From positions 1 through 64,000 of the forward strand of contig NC_009356.1 in NCBI RefSeq assembly GCF_000092065.1: a stretch of 64,000 bases of DNA, written 5' to 3'. Of the stretch, positions 9,173-18,102 are shown in pieces. Source of the stretch: Ostreococcus lucimarinus CCE9901 (taxonomy: Eukaryota; Chlorophyta; Mamiellophyceae; Mamiellales; Bathycoccaceae). A program made the translations under genes and the position numbers. How positions within the stretch are numbered: position 1 is the first letter of the stretch; each line of letters opens with the position of its first letter. A model generated the notes under the pieces. The model did not search any database. It had not been told where the DNA came from and was given only the letters and a program-made list of their open reading frames with translations.

Positions 9173-9951
9173 ATGTTCGCCGCTACCTCGCAGACCACGA
9201 TCCTCCGCGCGGTGCGTAAAACTCGTTCCCTCGCGTCGACGCCGCGCGCGCGAGGCTTGGACGCCGCGCGCGCGCGCGCGACGAACCCGAGGCCGAGACG
9301 GTTCGACGCTGCGTCGGATCGCGCCTCGATCGACGAGTGATCGCTCGGCGAGCGTGGGCGCTTTGATGGCGCTGACGACGCGCGCGATGCTTCGAACGCC
9401 GACTGACGATCACTACGAACGATGTTCCGAACCACAGACGGCCAAGCCGACCAACGCGCGACGCTCGCGCCGCGTCGCGACCGCGGCCGCGGCGGATAAG
9501 CAGGAGTCGCGCCGCGCGGCGCTCGTCGCCTTCACCGCGGGTACGTACGATTGTCGCCACGCGCGCGAAACTCGGCTTTCGACGCGATGAAAAGTTTGAG
9601 ACGCCAGAGTGCGCTCGCCATCGACGAACGAAGGCGATGCTCGAGTGTTATATCAACGACTGACGACGAACTCGACGTTTCCTCGACGCAGCGGCGTCCA
9701 TGGCGGCCAAGTCGGCGTTGGCCATCACCATTCCGTCCCAAGCCAGTAGCGGCGGTCTCGGCCGCGAATCCGGCATGGCGTTCTCCTCCACGCAAGCGTC
9801 GAGCTCTGGTTACACGTTGGAAGGCACGAAGAAGACGGGCATGTCGGTGAAGACGAAGCGCGGCACCCTCGCGTCCGTCCGCGCGGCCGCCGAGGCGGAA
9901 GTTAACGCGCCCAAGGCTGCGGCGGCGAAGCCGGCGAAGGGTAAGAAATAA
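9173..9951 (+). CDS. Predicted thylakoid-lumen protein with twin-arginine signal (three exons)
   Basis: Built by hand from three exons: 9173-9211, 9438-9540 and 9692-9951. Introns start GTGCGT and GTACGT, end CACAG and CGCAG, and each has a CTGAC branch-like element upstream of the acceptor. The 133-residue product begins MFAATSQTTILRA, followed by a basic transit-peptide-like stretch, then ESRRAALVAFTAAAS and a cleavage-like AKSALA: a plastid transit peptide followed by a Tat-type lumenal signal. The mature part (~70 residues) starts near ITIPSQASSGG and ends Ala/Lys-rich. No family recognised. All splice phases agree (0, then 1), which supports the model. The third exon alone has an ATG at 9700, which would lose the targeting signals. 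Confidence 0.65.
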
Positions 9952-10078
9952 GAGGATAGTGAGGACGGTGGTCGCTACTACGTATTTCCACTTAGATGCT
10001 ACAAAAGACTATGCTAATGTTTGTAGGAGCAACAGGCGTGACCTAATAAATATTACTCATCACGACGCCGTCTCGGAC

Positions 10079-11188
10079 CTAATATCCGATACCCCCGTCG
10101 TCCCGCGATCCACGCACGTGCGCAAGTAATGAGTGTACCGCCTCGCACGATGCAAAAATGCTCGCATGAAGTGGAAACGCGCGAAGAAGCGCCATGTTCA
10201 AGCCTCGAAACAGCACCATCGGTCCTTCGCGCGAGACAGATTTCATCGCGCAATCGAGAACGCCTGAGTACACACCGGGCGCCGCGGCTTGAATCCTACT
10301 CTTAGTGACATCCAGCGGATACGTCAAGAGCCATTGGACCGCACCGGCGCTTCCGCCCGCGAGCACGATAGCGGCGGCTCGCGTCGACGGCGGCGCGTCT
10401 CGAGCGTCGACGCCATCTCCGCACAACTTTCGCATACACACGCTCTTCAAACGGTCGTACGTAAGAAAGTACACAGCACACTGAGGGATCTCTCGCGCGA
10501 TCGTCGCTCCGGTACCGGCGAATATTCCCTTCATCACGCCATGTTCTCGCGCGAGCGTAAACGCCGTCGAAGTCGCGCTACGATATCGCCCGCTGTCGCA
10601 ATCCACGACTTGTTGGATCGTTTTCAATCTCTCAGCCGGGCCGCGCACGAAGCTTGACACTAAACCCGCAGATGCTCCGCTGACCACTCCTGCAAGCGTG
10701 GTAGATGCCGCCTCGGCTCCGAAGGCTTCTTCTATCGAGTCACGTACGTACGCGTTGGTGCTAAACGCCACGGCGTTGATGGCGCCGTACGCTAACATCG
10801 GCGCCGTGAGACCGCGATACAGACCACGTGCACCGTCCTGTGCCACCAAACTTTTCGCCACACACATCGCTCCCCTCGTCGTGTTCACCATCGCCGTCGT
10901 CACGGCCGGCGCCGGCGCTTGGAGTCGCGCCTTCACAGTGTCCAGCGGGTGCACCAACGCCAATCCAACCATGCCCGCAACTTGCCCGGCGATGGCGTGA
11001 TCGTATGCGCTCACGTGTCTGTGTTCCATCTTTGGAGACTCAGCTCGCGCACGTGCGCCGAGCGTGGAGGTTGATGCGTCCGACGTCATCGACCGTCCGG
11101 CGGCGCGCGCGATGTCGTCGTTGAGCGTCAGTTCTCGCGTCGTCATCGACGCCGGCGTCGACGCGGACGAAACATCGATCGCAGACAT
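10079..11188 (-). CDS. Mitochondrial carrier family (SLC25) transporter
   Basis: A 369-residue protein with an extended N terminus (~60 residues) and then the threefold carrier repeat. The signature PX(D/E)XX(K/R) appears as HPLDTVKARLQ, a modified second copy (RGPAERLKTIQQ) and YPLDVTKSRIQ, with matching basic/acidic gate residues. Ala/Gly-rich membrane helices are visible. The repeat pattern resembles the carnitine/acylcarnitine, ornithine and basic amino-acid branch, but the substrate is not certain. Expected location is the inner mitochondrial membrane. ATG at 11188. Confidence 0.82.
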   Translation of the reverse strand: MSAIDVSSASTPASMTTRELTLNDDIARAAGRSMTSDASTSTLGARARAESPKMEHRHVSAYDHAIAGQVAGMVGLALVHPLDTVKARLQAPAPAVTTAMVNTTRGAMCVAKSLVAQDGARGLYRGLTAPMLAYGAINAVAFSTNAYVRDSIEEAFGAEAASTTLAGVVSGASAGLVSSFVRGPAERLKTIQQVVDCDSGRYRSATSTAFTLAREHGVMKGIFAGTGATIAREIPQCAVYFLTYDRLKSVCMRKLCGDGVDARDAPPSTRAAAIVLAGGSAGAVQWLLTYPLDVTKSRIQAAAPGVYSGVLDCAMKSVSREGPMVLFRGLNMALLRAFPLHASIFASCEAVHSLLAHVRGSRDDGGIGY

Positions 11189-11423
11189 GTCGCGCGCGCG
11201 AGCACGCGTGTGCGCGCGCGAGCACGCGACGTTCGCGCGTCGCGATGCGGCCGATGGACTGCGAGCAGGCTCATCTTGAATCTCTCGATTTTATCCTGTG
11301 CCCCGAACAGGTGGAGGTGGAAGTATTACATGTATTGCACGTTTGTGTTGCACGCGTCGACCCACGCGTCATCGTTCACGCGCGACGCGCGTTTCGCACT
11401 CATTCTATTCAATCGTCGTCGCA

Positions 11424-12527
11424 TCAGAACGTCGTCTCCGGAGGCCCGCCGCGTCGGAGGAATGACAACCAACGCACCGACTCGAGCCTCTTGACGAGGG
11501 AAGCTTCAAAAGCGCGCTCGCCGTGATTTGTCACGAGCGACCACGAGCTTTCGTCCGGGATGATTTCTTGAAATAAAAGATCGACATCGCCCTCGTTATC
11601 AACGACGCGCATAGACTTGCCCTCGATCTCGCTCAACGTTTTAATCTGCAGCGACATCTTCTGCGAGCCGGGGCCGAAGACGCACGCGACGTCCGCCTTC
11701 GTGGTGTGCGCGGGTACGCGAACCTTAAGAGTCACTTCTTCGTCGTCTTGACTCCATTCGAAATCCTGGTGCGGACCCGGGCGCTGTGAAGGATCTAAGG
11801 GCGCCTTGGGCGCGGCTTCGGCGTCTAAGTCTACCGCGCCTTTGGCCTTGAACTCGGCCATGGTGCGCGCGATGTCGCCGACGTTTTCTTGGCGTTCGAC
11901 CGCCAACGTCTTGGCCTTCATTATCCACGCCGCATCGCTCGAGCACTCGTCCAACGTGAAATCTAATCTTTTGAACTGATCGTCGTCGTCGAATATCCGC
12001 GCTATGAACGCGTCACCGAGTACTTGCTGCGGTGACCCCGCCTCGGCGCTCATGCGACTCGCTCGCACGTTGGTCGGCAAACCTTTGGATATTCCTCGAT
12101 CGTCCACGTACATGTTCACGTGCACGAACCCGGTTTTTTTCGACCCGGGCAATAAAGGCACGGGTTGCGCCATCTGCATCGACAGCGCTGCCGCCATCAT
12201 ATCGTCCGACAGCGTCTTCGCGCCGCCGCCGCCGCCGCCGTCGCCGTGGCTCTCCAGCTGCGCCTTTAGTATTTCCTTTTGTTTCGCCTCGTCTCGTCCG
12301 TGCGCGCCGTCTTTCGCGCCTTCGACGCGAAAGTGTAGGCGCAGCGCGTCGAGCAAGCACTCCATCTCTCGTTCGCGCGGGATGACCATCACGCGCTCCT
12401 CCATAGCGCGCGTCTCGTCCCACGGCACGAACACGTAGCGAAACGCCAACCGATCGACGCTGACGTCGTCGTTCGCGGTGCCGAGCAATCCGCGCGCGAT
12501 TCGATCATCGCTCGCGTTCGTCGTCAT
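11424..12527 (-). CDS. CS-domain (p23/SGT1-like) protein
   Basis: A 367-residue protein. Residues ~265-350 form a CS-type beta sandwich: DFEWSQDDEEVTLKVRVP, then a region ending MSLQIKTL. CS domains are typical HSP90 co-chaperone modules (p23, SGT1, NudC). The N-terminal ~240 residues begin with a conserved-looking YVFVPWDE segment and have no family I recognise; a run of Gly codons (12229-12242 region) sits in a linker. The frame begins at GTG 12614; the ATG at 12527 (MTTNASDD) is chosen. A chaperone or adaptor role is inference. Confidence 0.68.
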   Translation of the reverse strand: MTTNASDDRIARGLLGTANDDVSVDRLAFRYVFVPWDETRAMEERVMVIPREREMECLLDALRLHFRVEGAKDGAHGRDEAKQKEILKAQLESHGDGGGGGGAKTLSDDMMAAALSMQMAQPVPLLPGSKKTGFVHVNMYVDDRGISKGLPTNVRASRMSAEAGSPQQVLGDAFIARIFDDDDQFKRLDFTLDECSSDAAWIMKAKTLAVERQENVGDIARTMAEFKAKGAVDLDAEAAPKAPLDPSQRPGPHQDFEWSQDDEEVTLKVRVPAHTTKADVACVFGPGSQKMSLQIKTLSEIEGKSMRVVDNEGDVDLLFQEIIPDESSWSLVTNHGERAFEASLVKRLESVRWLSFLRRGGPPETTF

Positions 12528-12919
12528 CTTCACCCCAGCGCGTCGCGCAGTGTCGCATCGGTCCGTCGAGCGTCGCGTCCGCGCACGGCGCGCAGCGGCG
12601 CGGGCGAGCGTCACGTCGCGACGCGCACGGACGCGGCACGCGCGCGCGGTGCTCGGACGGCGCCCGGACGCGACCAGACGCGCGCGACCGCGAGTCTCGT
12701 CGTAGTCGCGCGCGAGAGAGAGCTCGAGCGCGCGCGCGCGTTCGCGTGCGCGGTCGTTCGTTCGTTTGATTGATATTTGGATTAGATTCGACGTCGGTCG
12801 TTTCGTCGAGGCGCGCGCGCGACGACGACGGCGACGAACAACGTCGAGCGGTGACGATTGATCGCTCGAGCGGACGCGGGACGAGCAGCGGGAGTGCGGA
12901 AACGCGGCGAACGAGCGCG
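12528..12919. promoter_or_regulatory. Divergent promoter region, CG-rich
   Basis: This 392-base interval lies between the ATG of the CS-domain gene (minus) and the ATG of the LAZ1-like gene (plus). It contains long alternating CG stretches near 12720-12745 and no gene that can be supported. The frames read through it start at GTG or TTG and are low complexity. Confidence 0.45.
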
Positions 12920-14341
12920 ATGGCGTCGGCGAGCGCGAACGCGGGCGCGGCCGCTGCGCCCGAGCGCACGCTCGGAACGGTATTTCGCAAGGTATTGAAG
13001 ACGCTTTGGGTGCTTTTGTGCGCGCTGATCGTTATAGCTCTGCCATTCGTGTCTTACGACATGAAGAAGCATGATTATCAGACGCATTACATCGCGTGGT
13101 TCATCGCGTTTGTCTTCGTCGCGTTGTCGTTGCCAATCACGCTGTACGAAGTGACGCAGCACCTGGAGAATTATCGTGCGCCGAGATTACAGCGACACGT
13201 GATCAGAATATTGTTCATGGTACCAATTTACGCCGTGAACGCGTGGTTGGCGTTGAGATTCAGGTCGAACACGATTATTTTCGATACGGTTCGCGAGTTT
13301 TACGAAGCTTACGTCATCTACAACTTTTACACATATTGCATCGTGTATCTTCAAGAGTTTTGTTCACCTGGGCTGTCGTACATCGTCGCGCGTAAGGCGA
13401 CACAGCCGCACATTTGGCCGCTGAACTTGTTCCTGCGCGCACCCAGAATGGGTGAGCCTTTTCTGCGACTTTGTCGGCACGGGGTGATCAACTACGTCGT
13501 CGTGCGACCGGTGACGAGCGCGGCGGCGTTCATAGCCGACGGCAATGGCGTGTACGGTGAAGGGCAAATCTTGAATCCATGGGTGGCGTATCCTTACTTG
13601 GTTTTCATTAACAACTTGAGTCAGGCGTGGGCGATGTATTGCTTGATTTTACTGTACAAGGTGATGTACCGAGAATTGGCCCCGATAAACCCGTTTTGGA
13701 AATTCGTCAGCGTCAAAGCCGTGGTCTTCTTTTCCTTTTGGCAATCCATGGCGTTCGCGGTGCTCGTGAAGACGGGGATTATTTCCGCCGACGATCAAGC
13801 GTGGGCATCCGATTACGACGCCGCGGAGTTGGCGAACGGTATTCAGGCGTTTTTCATCTGCATAGAGATGTTCTTCGCCGCCATCGCGCACTCGTACGCG
13901 TTCCCACCAGAAGAGTACAACATGGGCCAAGCCGCGGCTCCACAGAGGAAGTTTAGCGAAAACATCATCGAACTTTTCGATGTGCGTGATGTGTACCAAG
14001 ACATCAAGAACTTTTGGCAGCAACATCGAGATAGACTGACGGGAAACTACAATCCTGGTGTCGCTTCGCCCGTACCGTTGCATCGATCGAATATCGCTCG
14101 AGATCGTAGGCACGAGGATCAAGGTGATCGAGCGATGATGGACATGAGCGCTGGACATGGTAAGTCACTAGAAGAAATCGAAACCGAAACACTGCTCTCG
14201 CACGCCGTCGGCGACGATCAGTTTGAACTCGTTGTGAGTAGCGGCGCCGATGGTGACGAAGCCATCGTCATCGACAGCGTTTCCTCCGACGGAGGATTAC
14301 TTCCACTCCACGCCGAGCGCGCTCGTTCGCACGATGCCTAG
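12920..14341 (+). CDS. LAZ1 / TMEM184-type (DUF300, organic solute transporter alpha-like) membrane protein
   Basis: A 473-residue protein with about seven membrane helices in the first 330 residues. Typical family segments are YVIYNFYTYCIVYLQEF and, later, FWKFVSVKAVVFFSFWQS with the GII motif following. The C-terminal ~130 residues are soluble and acidic. In plants LAZ1 proteins act at the vacuole and plasma membrane in brassinosteroid signalling and cell death; animal relatives include OST-alpha. The function in this alga is unknown. The frame opens at TTG 12770; the ATG at 12920 (MASASANAG) is used. Confidence 0.83.
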   Translation: MASASANAGAAAAPERTLGTVFRKVLKTLWVLLCALIVIALPFVSYDMKKHDYQTHYIAWFIAFVFVALSLPITLYEVTQHLENYRAPRLQRHVIRILFMVPIYAVNAWLALRFRSNTIIFDTVREFYEAYVIYNFYTYCIVYLQEFCSPGLSYIVARKATQPHIWPLNLFLRAPRMGEPFLRLCRHGVINYVVVRPVTSAAAFIADGNGVYGEGQILNPWVAYPYLVFINNLSQAWAMYCLILLYKVMYRELAPINPFWKFVSVKAVVFFSFWQSMAFAVLVKTGIISADDQAWASDYDAAELANGIQAFFICIEMFFAAIAHSYAFPPEEYNMGQAAAPQRKFSENIIELFDVRDVYQDIKNFWQQHRDRLTGNYNPGVASPVPLHRSNIARDRRHEDQGDRAMMDMSAGHGKSLEEIETETLLSHAVGDDQFELVVSSGADGDEAIVIDSVSSDGGLLPLHAERARSHDA

Positions 14342-14455
14342 GATGAATCGTAGTTCGCGCACCATTAGCACAATTAATGTAACTTCTAGGCTCAGCATTC
14401 TATTCCATCTGACAACCGGAGAAGCCAACCTCTAACCGCCGAGGCGCCGCACTCT

Positions 14456-15532
14456 ATGACTGGTCACACCGACGCGGTCGTGGAGCGCAATTTCAACCGA
14501 TGGCTCGAGCGCGTCCAAGATAACCCCGTGCGCTTTCTCTCGCGTGCCGAGAACGACGAAGGTTCGGGCGTCTCGCGCGCGTTTTTCCTCGACGTCCGCG
14601 ATGCTCAGCACTTTGCCTCGACTCGACTTCGATGGTCCTCCAACGTCCCTCTGCGCGCGCTAGACGAAGGTGCGGCGTATTTAATACCTCCTCGTACCGC
14701 GCGCTTCGCGCTTATTTGCGACGCCGACGCCAACGTGGACGAAGCTGCGAAGAAATTCGAGAGCGACTTCAAAGGCGTCGCGTGGTCGCTCGAAGCTGCG
14801 TTCGCGGGGACACCGGCGTTCTTCGACGCGTGTGCTGCGATCGACGAAAGCGACGCCACAGAGTCAAAATATAATGGGTTGTTTGAAGTAGTTCGCGGCG
14901 GTGGTACGCCCGCACCTCGCGATCGACTTCGACTTTGGCAGCCGTCGCCGGAACTCGCGAGGTGGTTGCCGAGCGTCGAGCGCAAGATGGATGCTTTCAA
15001 AGACGGCAGGCGACCGACGTGCTTGGACGTGGGATCAGGCGCGGGACGAGATGCAGTGTGGGTGGCGAGTCGCGGATGGAACGTCGTGGCGATCGATAAC
15101 GATAAAAGGGGATTGGATCGGTGCCGCTCTTTGGCAGAACGACACGGCGTGGAGGCGAGCGTTCGAACGCTCGATTTAGATTTGAATAAGCGTGCGTCCG
15201 AAGAGACGCTCGCTACAATCGACAAAATACTCGCACTTGAGTCATGGTCGCCCGTTTTAGCCGTATACGCGGTGAGATATCTTCATAAACCGTTCGTACG
15301 AGACCTGCCACGGATGTTGCCGAACCGAAGCGCGGTGTTGTGGTTTCATTTCATGCGGGGATGCGAGCGCACATCCGTCGGACGACCGACGAAAGACCGC
15401 GATTTGCTCGAGCCAAACGAGCTGCGTGACGTATTCGCACTCTGGGATGTCATCATCGACGACGTAGTGGAGCTACCAGATGGGCGGCCGGTGAGCTCGT
15501 TTGCGGTGGTACGCGGTGCAAAGGAGGTGTAA
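14456..15532 (+). CDS. Rhodanese-like / SAM-dependent methyltransferase fusion
   Basis: A 358-residue protein. Residues ~35-130 resemble a rhodanese fold (FFLDVRDAQHFASTRLRWSS, later FKGVAWSLEAAFAG), but no Cys stands at the usual active-site loop (the sequence there is LICDADA, with Cys two residues from a strand end). Residues ~190-355 are a class I methyltransferase: glycine-rich motif I CLDVGSGAGRDAVWVASRGW, acidic motif II VAIDNDKRG, and a downstream region with YAVRYLHKP. The second half resembles TehB-like small-molecule methyltransferases. The acceptor is unknown. It is 114 bases downstream of the LAZ1-like gene and converges on the fibrillin gene with a 30-base gap. Confidence 0.7.
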   Translation: MTGHTDAVVERNFNRWLERVQDNPVRFLSRAENDEGSGVSRAFFLDVRDAQHFASTRLRWSSNVPLRALDEGAAYLIPPRTARFALICDADANVDEAAKKFESDFKGVAWSLEAAFAGTPAFFDACAAIDESDATESKYNGLFEVVRGGGTPAPRDRLRLWQPSPELARWLPSVERKMDAFKDGRRPTCLDVGSGAGRDAVWVASRGWNVVAIDNDKRGLDRCRSLAERHGVEASVRTLDLDLNKRASEETLATIDKILALESWSPVLAVYAVRYLHKPFVRDLPRMLPNRSAVLWFHFMRGCERTSVGRPTKDRDLLEPNELRDVFALWDVIIDDVVELPDGRPVSSFAVVRGAKEV

Positions 15533-15562
15533 ATTTACAAGGTGTAATGAACGGAAAAGTAG

Positions 15563-16315
15563 CTAGCTTGATAAAACCTTAAGTGAACCCGAAGCGTTCT
15601 CCTCGCCCGGCAATCGCTTCTCGTTGTCGTGCATGATGAGCACGAAGAGATTACCCTTGTCGCCTCGCGAAACGCGCACTTCGTCGTCGACGTAAGTAAT
15701 GTCCAACGCCCCTCGCGCTCGCTCGGGTGCGGTGACTTTAATCAAACCACCAAACACAAAAAACTTCTTAAACTGTACCTTGACCGCGGAATCGCTCGTG
15801 GGCGTCAACTCTGCGGCTACGGCGTTGTAAAACGGCCACGTCTCGCGATTTCGAGCGCGCAACGACTCGGCGTCGATTGTTTGGTAAATCTTCCCGCTCG
15901 GGCGTAAAAAAGCCGGCTTTTTCGTACCTAAAATGCTCGCAGACGTCGTGTAAACCAATTCCCACTCGCCGTTGATGCACGGTGCGGCGAGTGATTTCGG
16001 GTTTGGATTGAGCGCTTCGAGCGCTGTTGCCAGAGCGTCCACGTGAGCTTTTTCCTCATCGCTCGCCTTCACCCCGCGCTCGAGCGGTTCGATCGCGCTC
16101 AGCAGCGCTCTCTTCGCATCCTCTCGCGCTTGCGCGTCGGGCGCCGATGCAGTCGCTCTCGTCAACGTCTTTCGCGCCGTCGATGTTGTCGAAGTCGTCA
16201 ACTTCTGCGTCAACTTCGGCGTGTTGGCCGACGACGAAGACGCCGTGCCGCCACGCGTGCGCGCACCGATGGAGCGTGGAGCGACGTTCATCGTCGTTAC
16301 CGTCATGGCGCGCAT
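15563..16315 (-). CDS. Plastid lipid-associated protein (PAP/fibrillin)
   Basis: A 250-residue protein. A Ser/Thr/Arg-rich transit peptide (~60 residues) precedes the fibrillin fold: NGEWELVYTTSASILG, the PSGKIYQTIDAE strand, and the conserved C-terminal DITYVDDEVRVSRGDKGN. Fibrillins bind plastoglobules and thylakoid membranes and handle lipophilic compounds; the subgroup is not assigned. The open frame begins at GTG 16402; the ATG at 16315 (MRAMTVTT) is preferred. Confidence 0.88.
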   Translation of the reverse strand: MRAMTVTTMNVAPRSIGARTRGGTASSSSANTPKLTQKLTTSTTSTARKTLTRATASAPDAQAREDAKRALLSAIEPLERGVKASDEEKAHVDALATALEALNPNPKSLAAPCINGEWELVYTTSASILGTKKPAFLRPSGKIYQTIDAESLRARNRETWPFYNAVAAELTPTSDSAVKVQFKKFFVFGGLIKVTAPERARGALDITYVDDEVRVSRGDKGNLFVLIMHDNEKRLPGEENASGSLKVLSS

Positions 16316-16471
16316 CGTGCTCGAGCGTCGCGTTCGACAGTGAGGAACGGCGTGCGGAGCGGTGCGGTGCGGTGAGGATAATCTTCTACTTCGTGGTATC
16401 ACACAAGAATTGGTTAAATTGATTTTACGTCACGAGCGGCGAGCGAAAAGCGAACATCTGTCTAGCAACAA

Positions 16472-17753
16472 TTAAGCTTCATCGACGCTCATCACAACGC
16501 CTTCGGCGGCTTGCATCTTCTCTCTGAACTGGCGACCCATGTCCTCAGCGGTCTCGAACACCGCGGCGGGGTTGCGAAGCATGTCGCCGTGGTTTTGCTC
16601 AAGCTTCTTCGTGCTGAGCGACAAACGGCCTTTCTCGGCATCCTTGGACATGACCAACACCTTGATGCGGTCACCCGGAGAAAGCACGTTTTCGACGGCG
16701 ACGATGCGCTCGTGCGAAATTTGAGAAATGTGCAACAATCCACTCTGACCGCCGACGTCCACAAACGCGCCGTACGGCTTCACCGCTTGCACCATGCCCT
16801 CCACGACGTCGCCAACCTCTAAGCCTTCCGCGGACACCATGTCCGTCGCCAACCGATGCGAAAGCACGAGTCGGTTCTTCTCCTCATCAACCTCGATAAA
16901 CTTGAACGGCAATTGTTGACCGATCAACTCCTCGCGGTTGAGCGTCCGCACGCCGATGTGGCTTTGCGGCACGAAACCGCGAAGCTTTTCAACTTCAACG
17001 AGCAAACCGCCACGGTTAACGCTCAAGACGTCACCAGTGAGTGCGGCATCATCCGCCTGCGCCTCGCGGCAGCGATCCCAAGCCTTCGCGAGCTCCATGC
17101 GGCGCACCGAGAGCGTCATGCAGCCCTCGCCGTTGTCGTCCTGAATGATTTCGAAGTCGTAGTCGCAATCGATGTCGAACACCGCCGCAGCCTGCGTTTG
17201 CACAAAAAACATCGCGCGCGTGATTCGTCAGTCTCGCGGTCCCTGGTATCGTCGCAATTTCTCCCTCGTTCGCGCTGGATCGCCGTCGTCTCTCTCTCTC
17301 GCGGCGACCTAAAAGCCCTAGGTTTTATCCCGTGCCGTCGCGTCGCCGTCGTTCGTTGCGATACGATGCGATCGCGCCCGCGCGCGCGCGTGGCAACGAA
17401 TAAAACGAATATATACTCACGTTGCGCACGTTTCCGAGCGATGCCTCGGACGTCGGGCACAAAGCCTCGCTCTTCGCCCCGATTTCAACCCACGCCCCTT
17501 TCGCGTCGCACGCCTTGATTTTCCCGCTGATGACGTCCCCGACCTTGTAGTTGTACTGGTACTTGTCCAACAACGACGCGAACTCGGTGTACGCCGCGCC
17601 GGTCTTCCCGACGTCCACGTCCTCGCTCACGATCGCCTTGCGAACGATCGCGCGCGCGGGCGCTCTTTGCGCGCCGTGCGTCGAGCGCGACGAGACGAGG
17701 CTCGCGCGTCGCGCGCTCATCATGGAGGTGTGCGTCGTCGTCGTGGCGAGCAT
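16472..17753 (-). CDS. Plastid 30S ribosomal protein S1 (two exons)
   Basis: Two exons on the minus strand: 17421-17753 and 16472-17191. The 229-base intron has donor GTGAGT (at 17420-17415), a CTGAC branch element and acceptor ACGCAG, joining in phase 0. The 350-residue product has a transit peptide (MLATTTTHTSMMSARR) followed by three S1 RNA-binding repeats: one before the junction (VGDVISGKIKACDAKGAWVEIG), a divergent middle one (LTGDVLSVNRGGLLVEVEKLRGFVP), and a canonical third (GDVVEGMVQAVKPYGAFVDVGG). Three repeats match the plastid form rather than the six-repeat bacterial one. It binds mRNA on the plastid small subunit. Confidence 0.88.
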
Positions 17754-18102
17754 GGCTGATACGAACGAACGAAAACTTGTTTCGATGTGCGTCACCGCGC
17801 GCGGCGAGGCGTCGACGTGTGCCGACCGCGCGGGCGCCGAATCGCGTCCTCGCGGCGGCGAGACGTCGAAGCCCCCATCGCGGGCGGCGGGGATGGTGGG
17901 GGAGTGTGATGGCTTTATTTTGTGTCATTATGCGTACACGGAGGCGATCTGTGAGATAAGTACGTCATAAATCACGTCACGACTGAATACACACATACGC
18001 GTACAGACGTCGTTATCGGACATTCGGCGCGACGGTGGATTCTCGCCTCGACGCAATCGCGCGCTGCACAGGACGAAGTGCGTCGCACGTGAAACGCGCG
18101 AG
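17754..18102. promoter_or_regulatory. Divergent promoter region between RPS1 and EDC4
   Basis: This 349-base gap lies between the ATG of plastid S1 (minus) and the ATG of the EDC4-like gene (plus). It includes a more AT-rich stretch (about 17925-18005) that could carry promoter elements. No gene, RNA or repeat is supported. Confidence 0.45.

Noticed and set aside
9692-9951. The 83-codon ORF at 9700 as a complete small gene
   Set aside because: The ATG lies eight bases into a well-supported third exon; the spliced version adds coherent plastid and lumen targeting signals.
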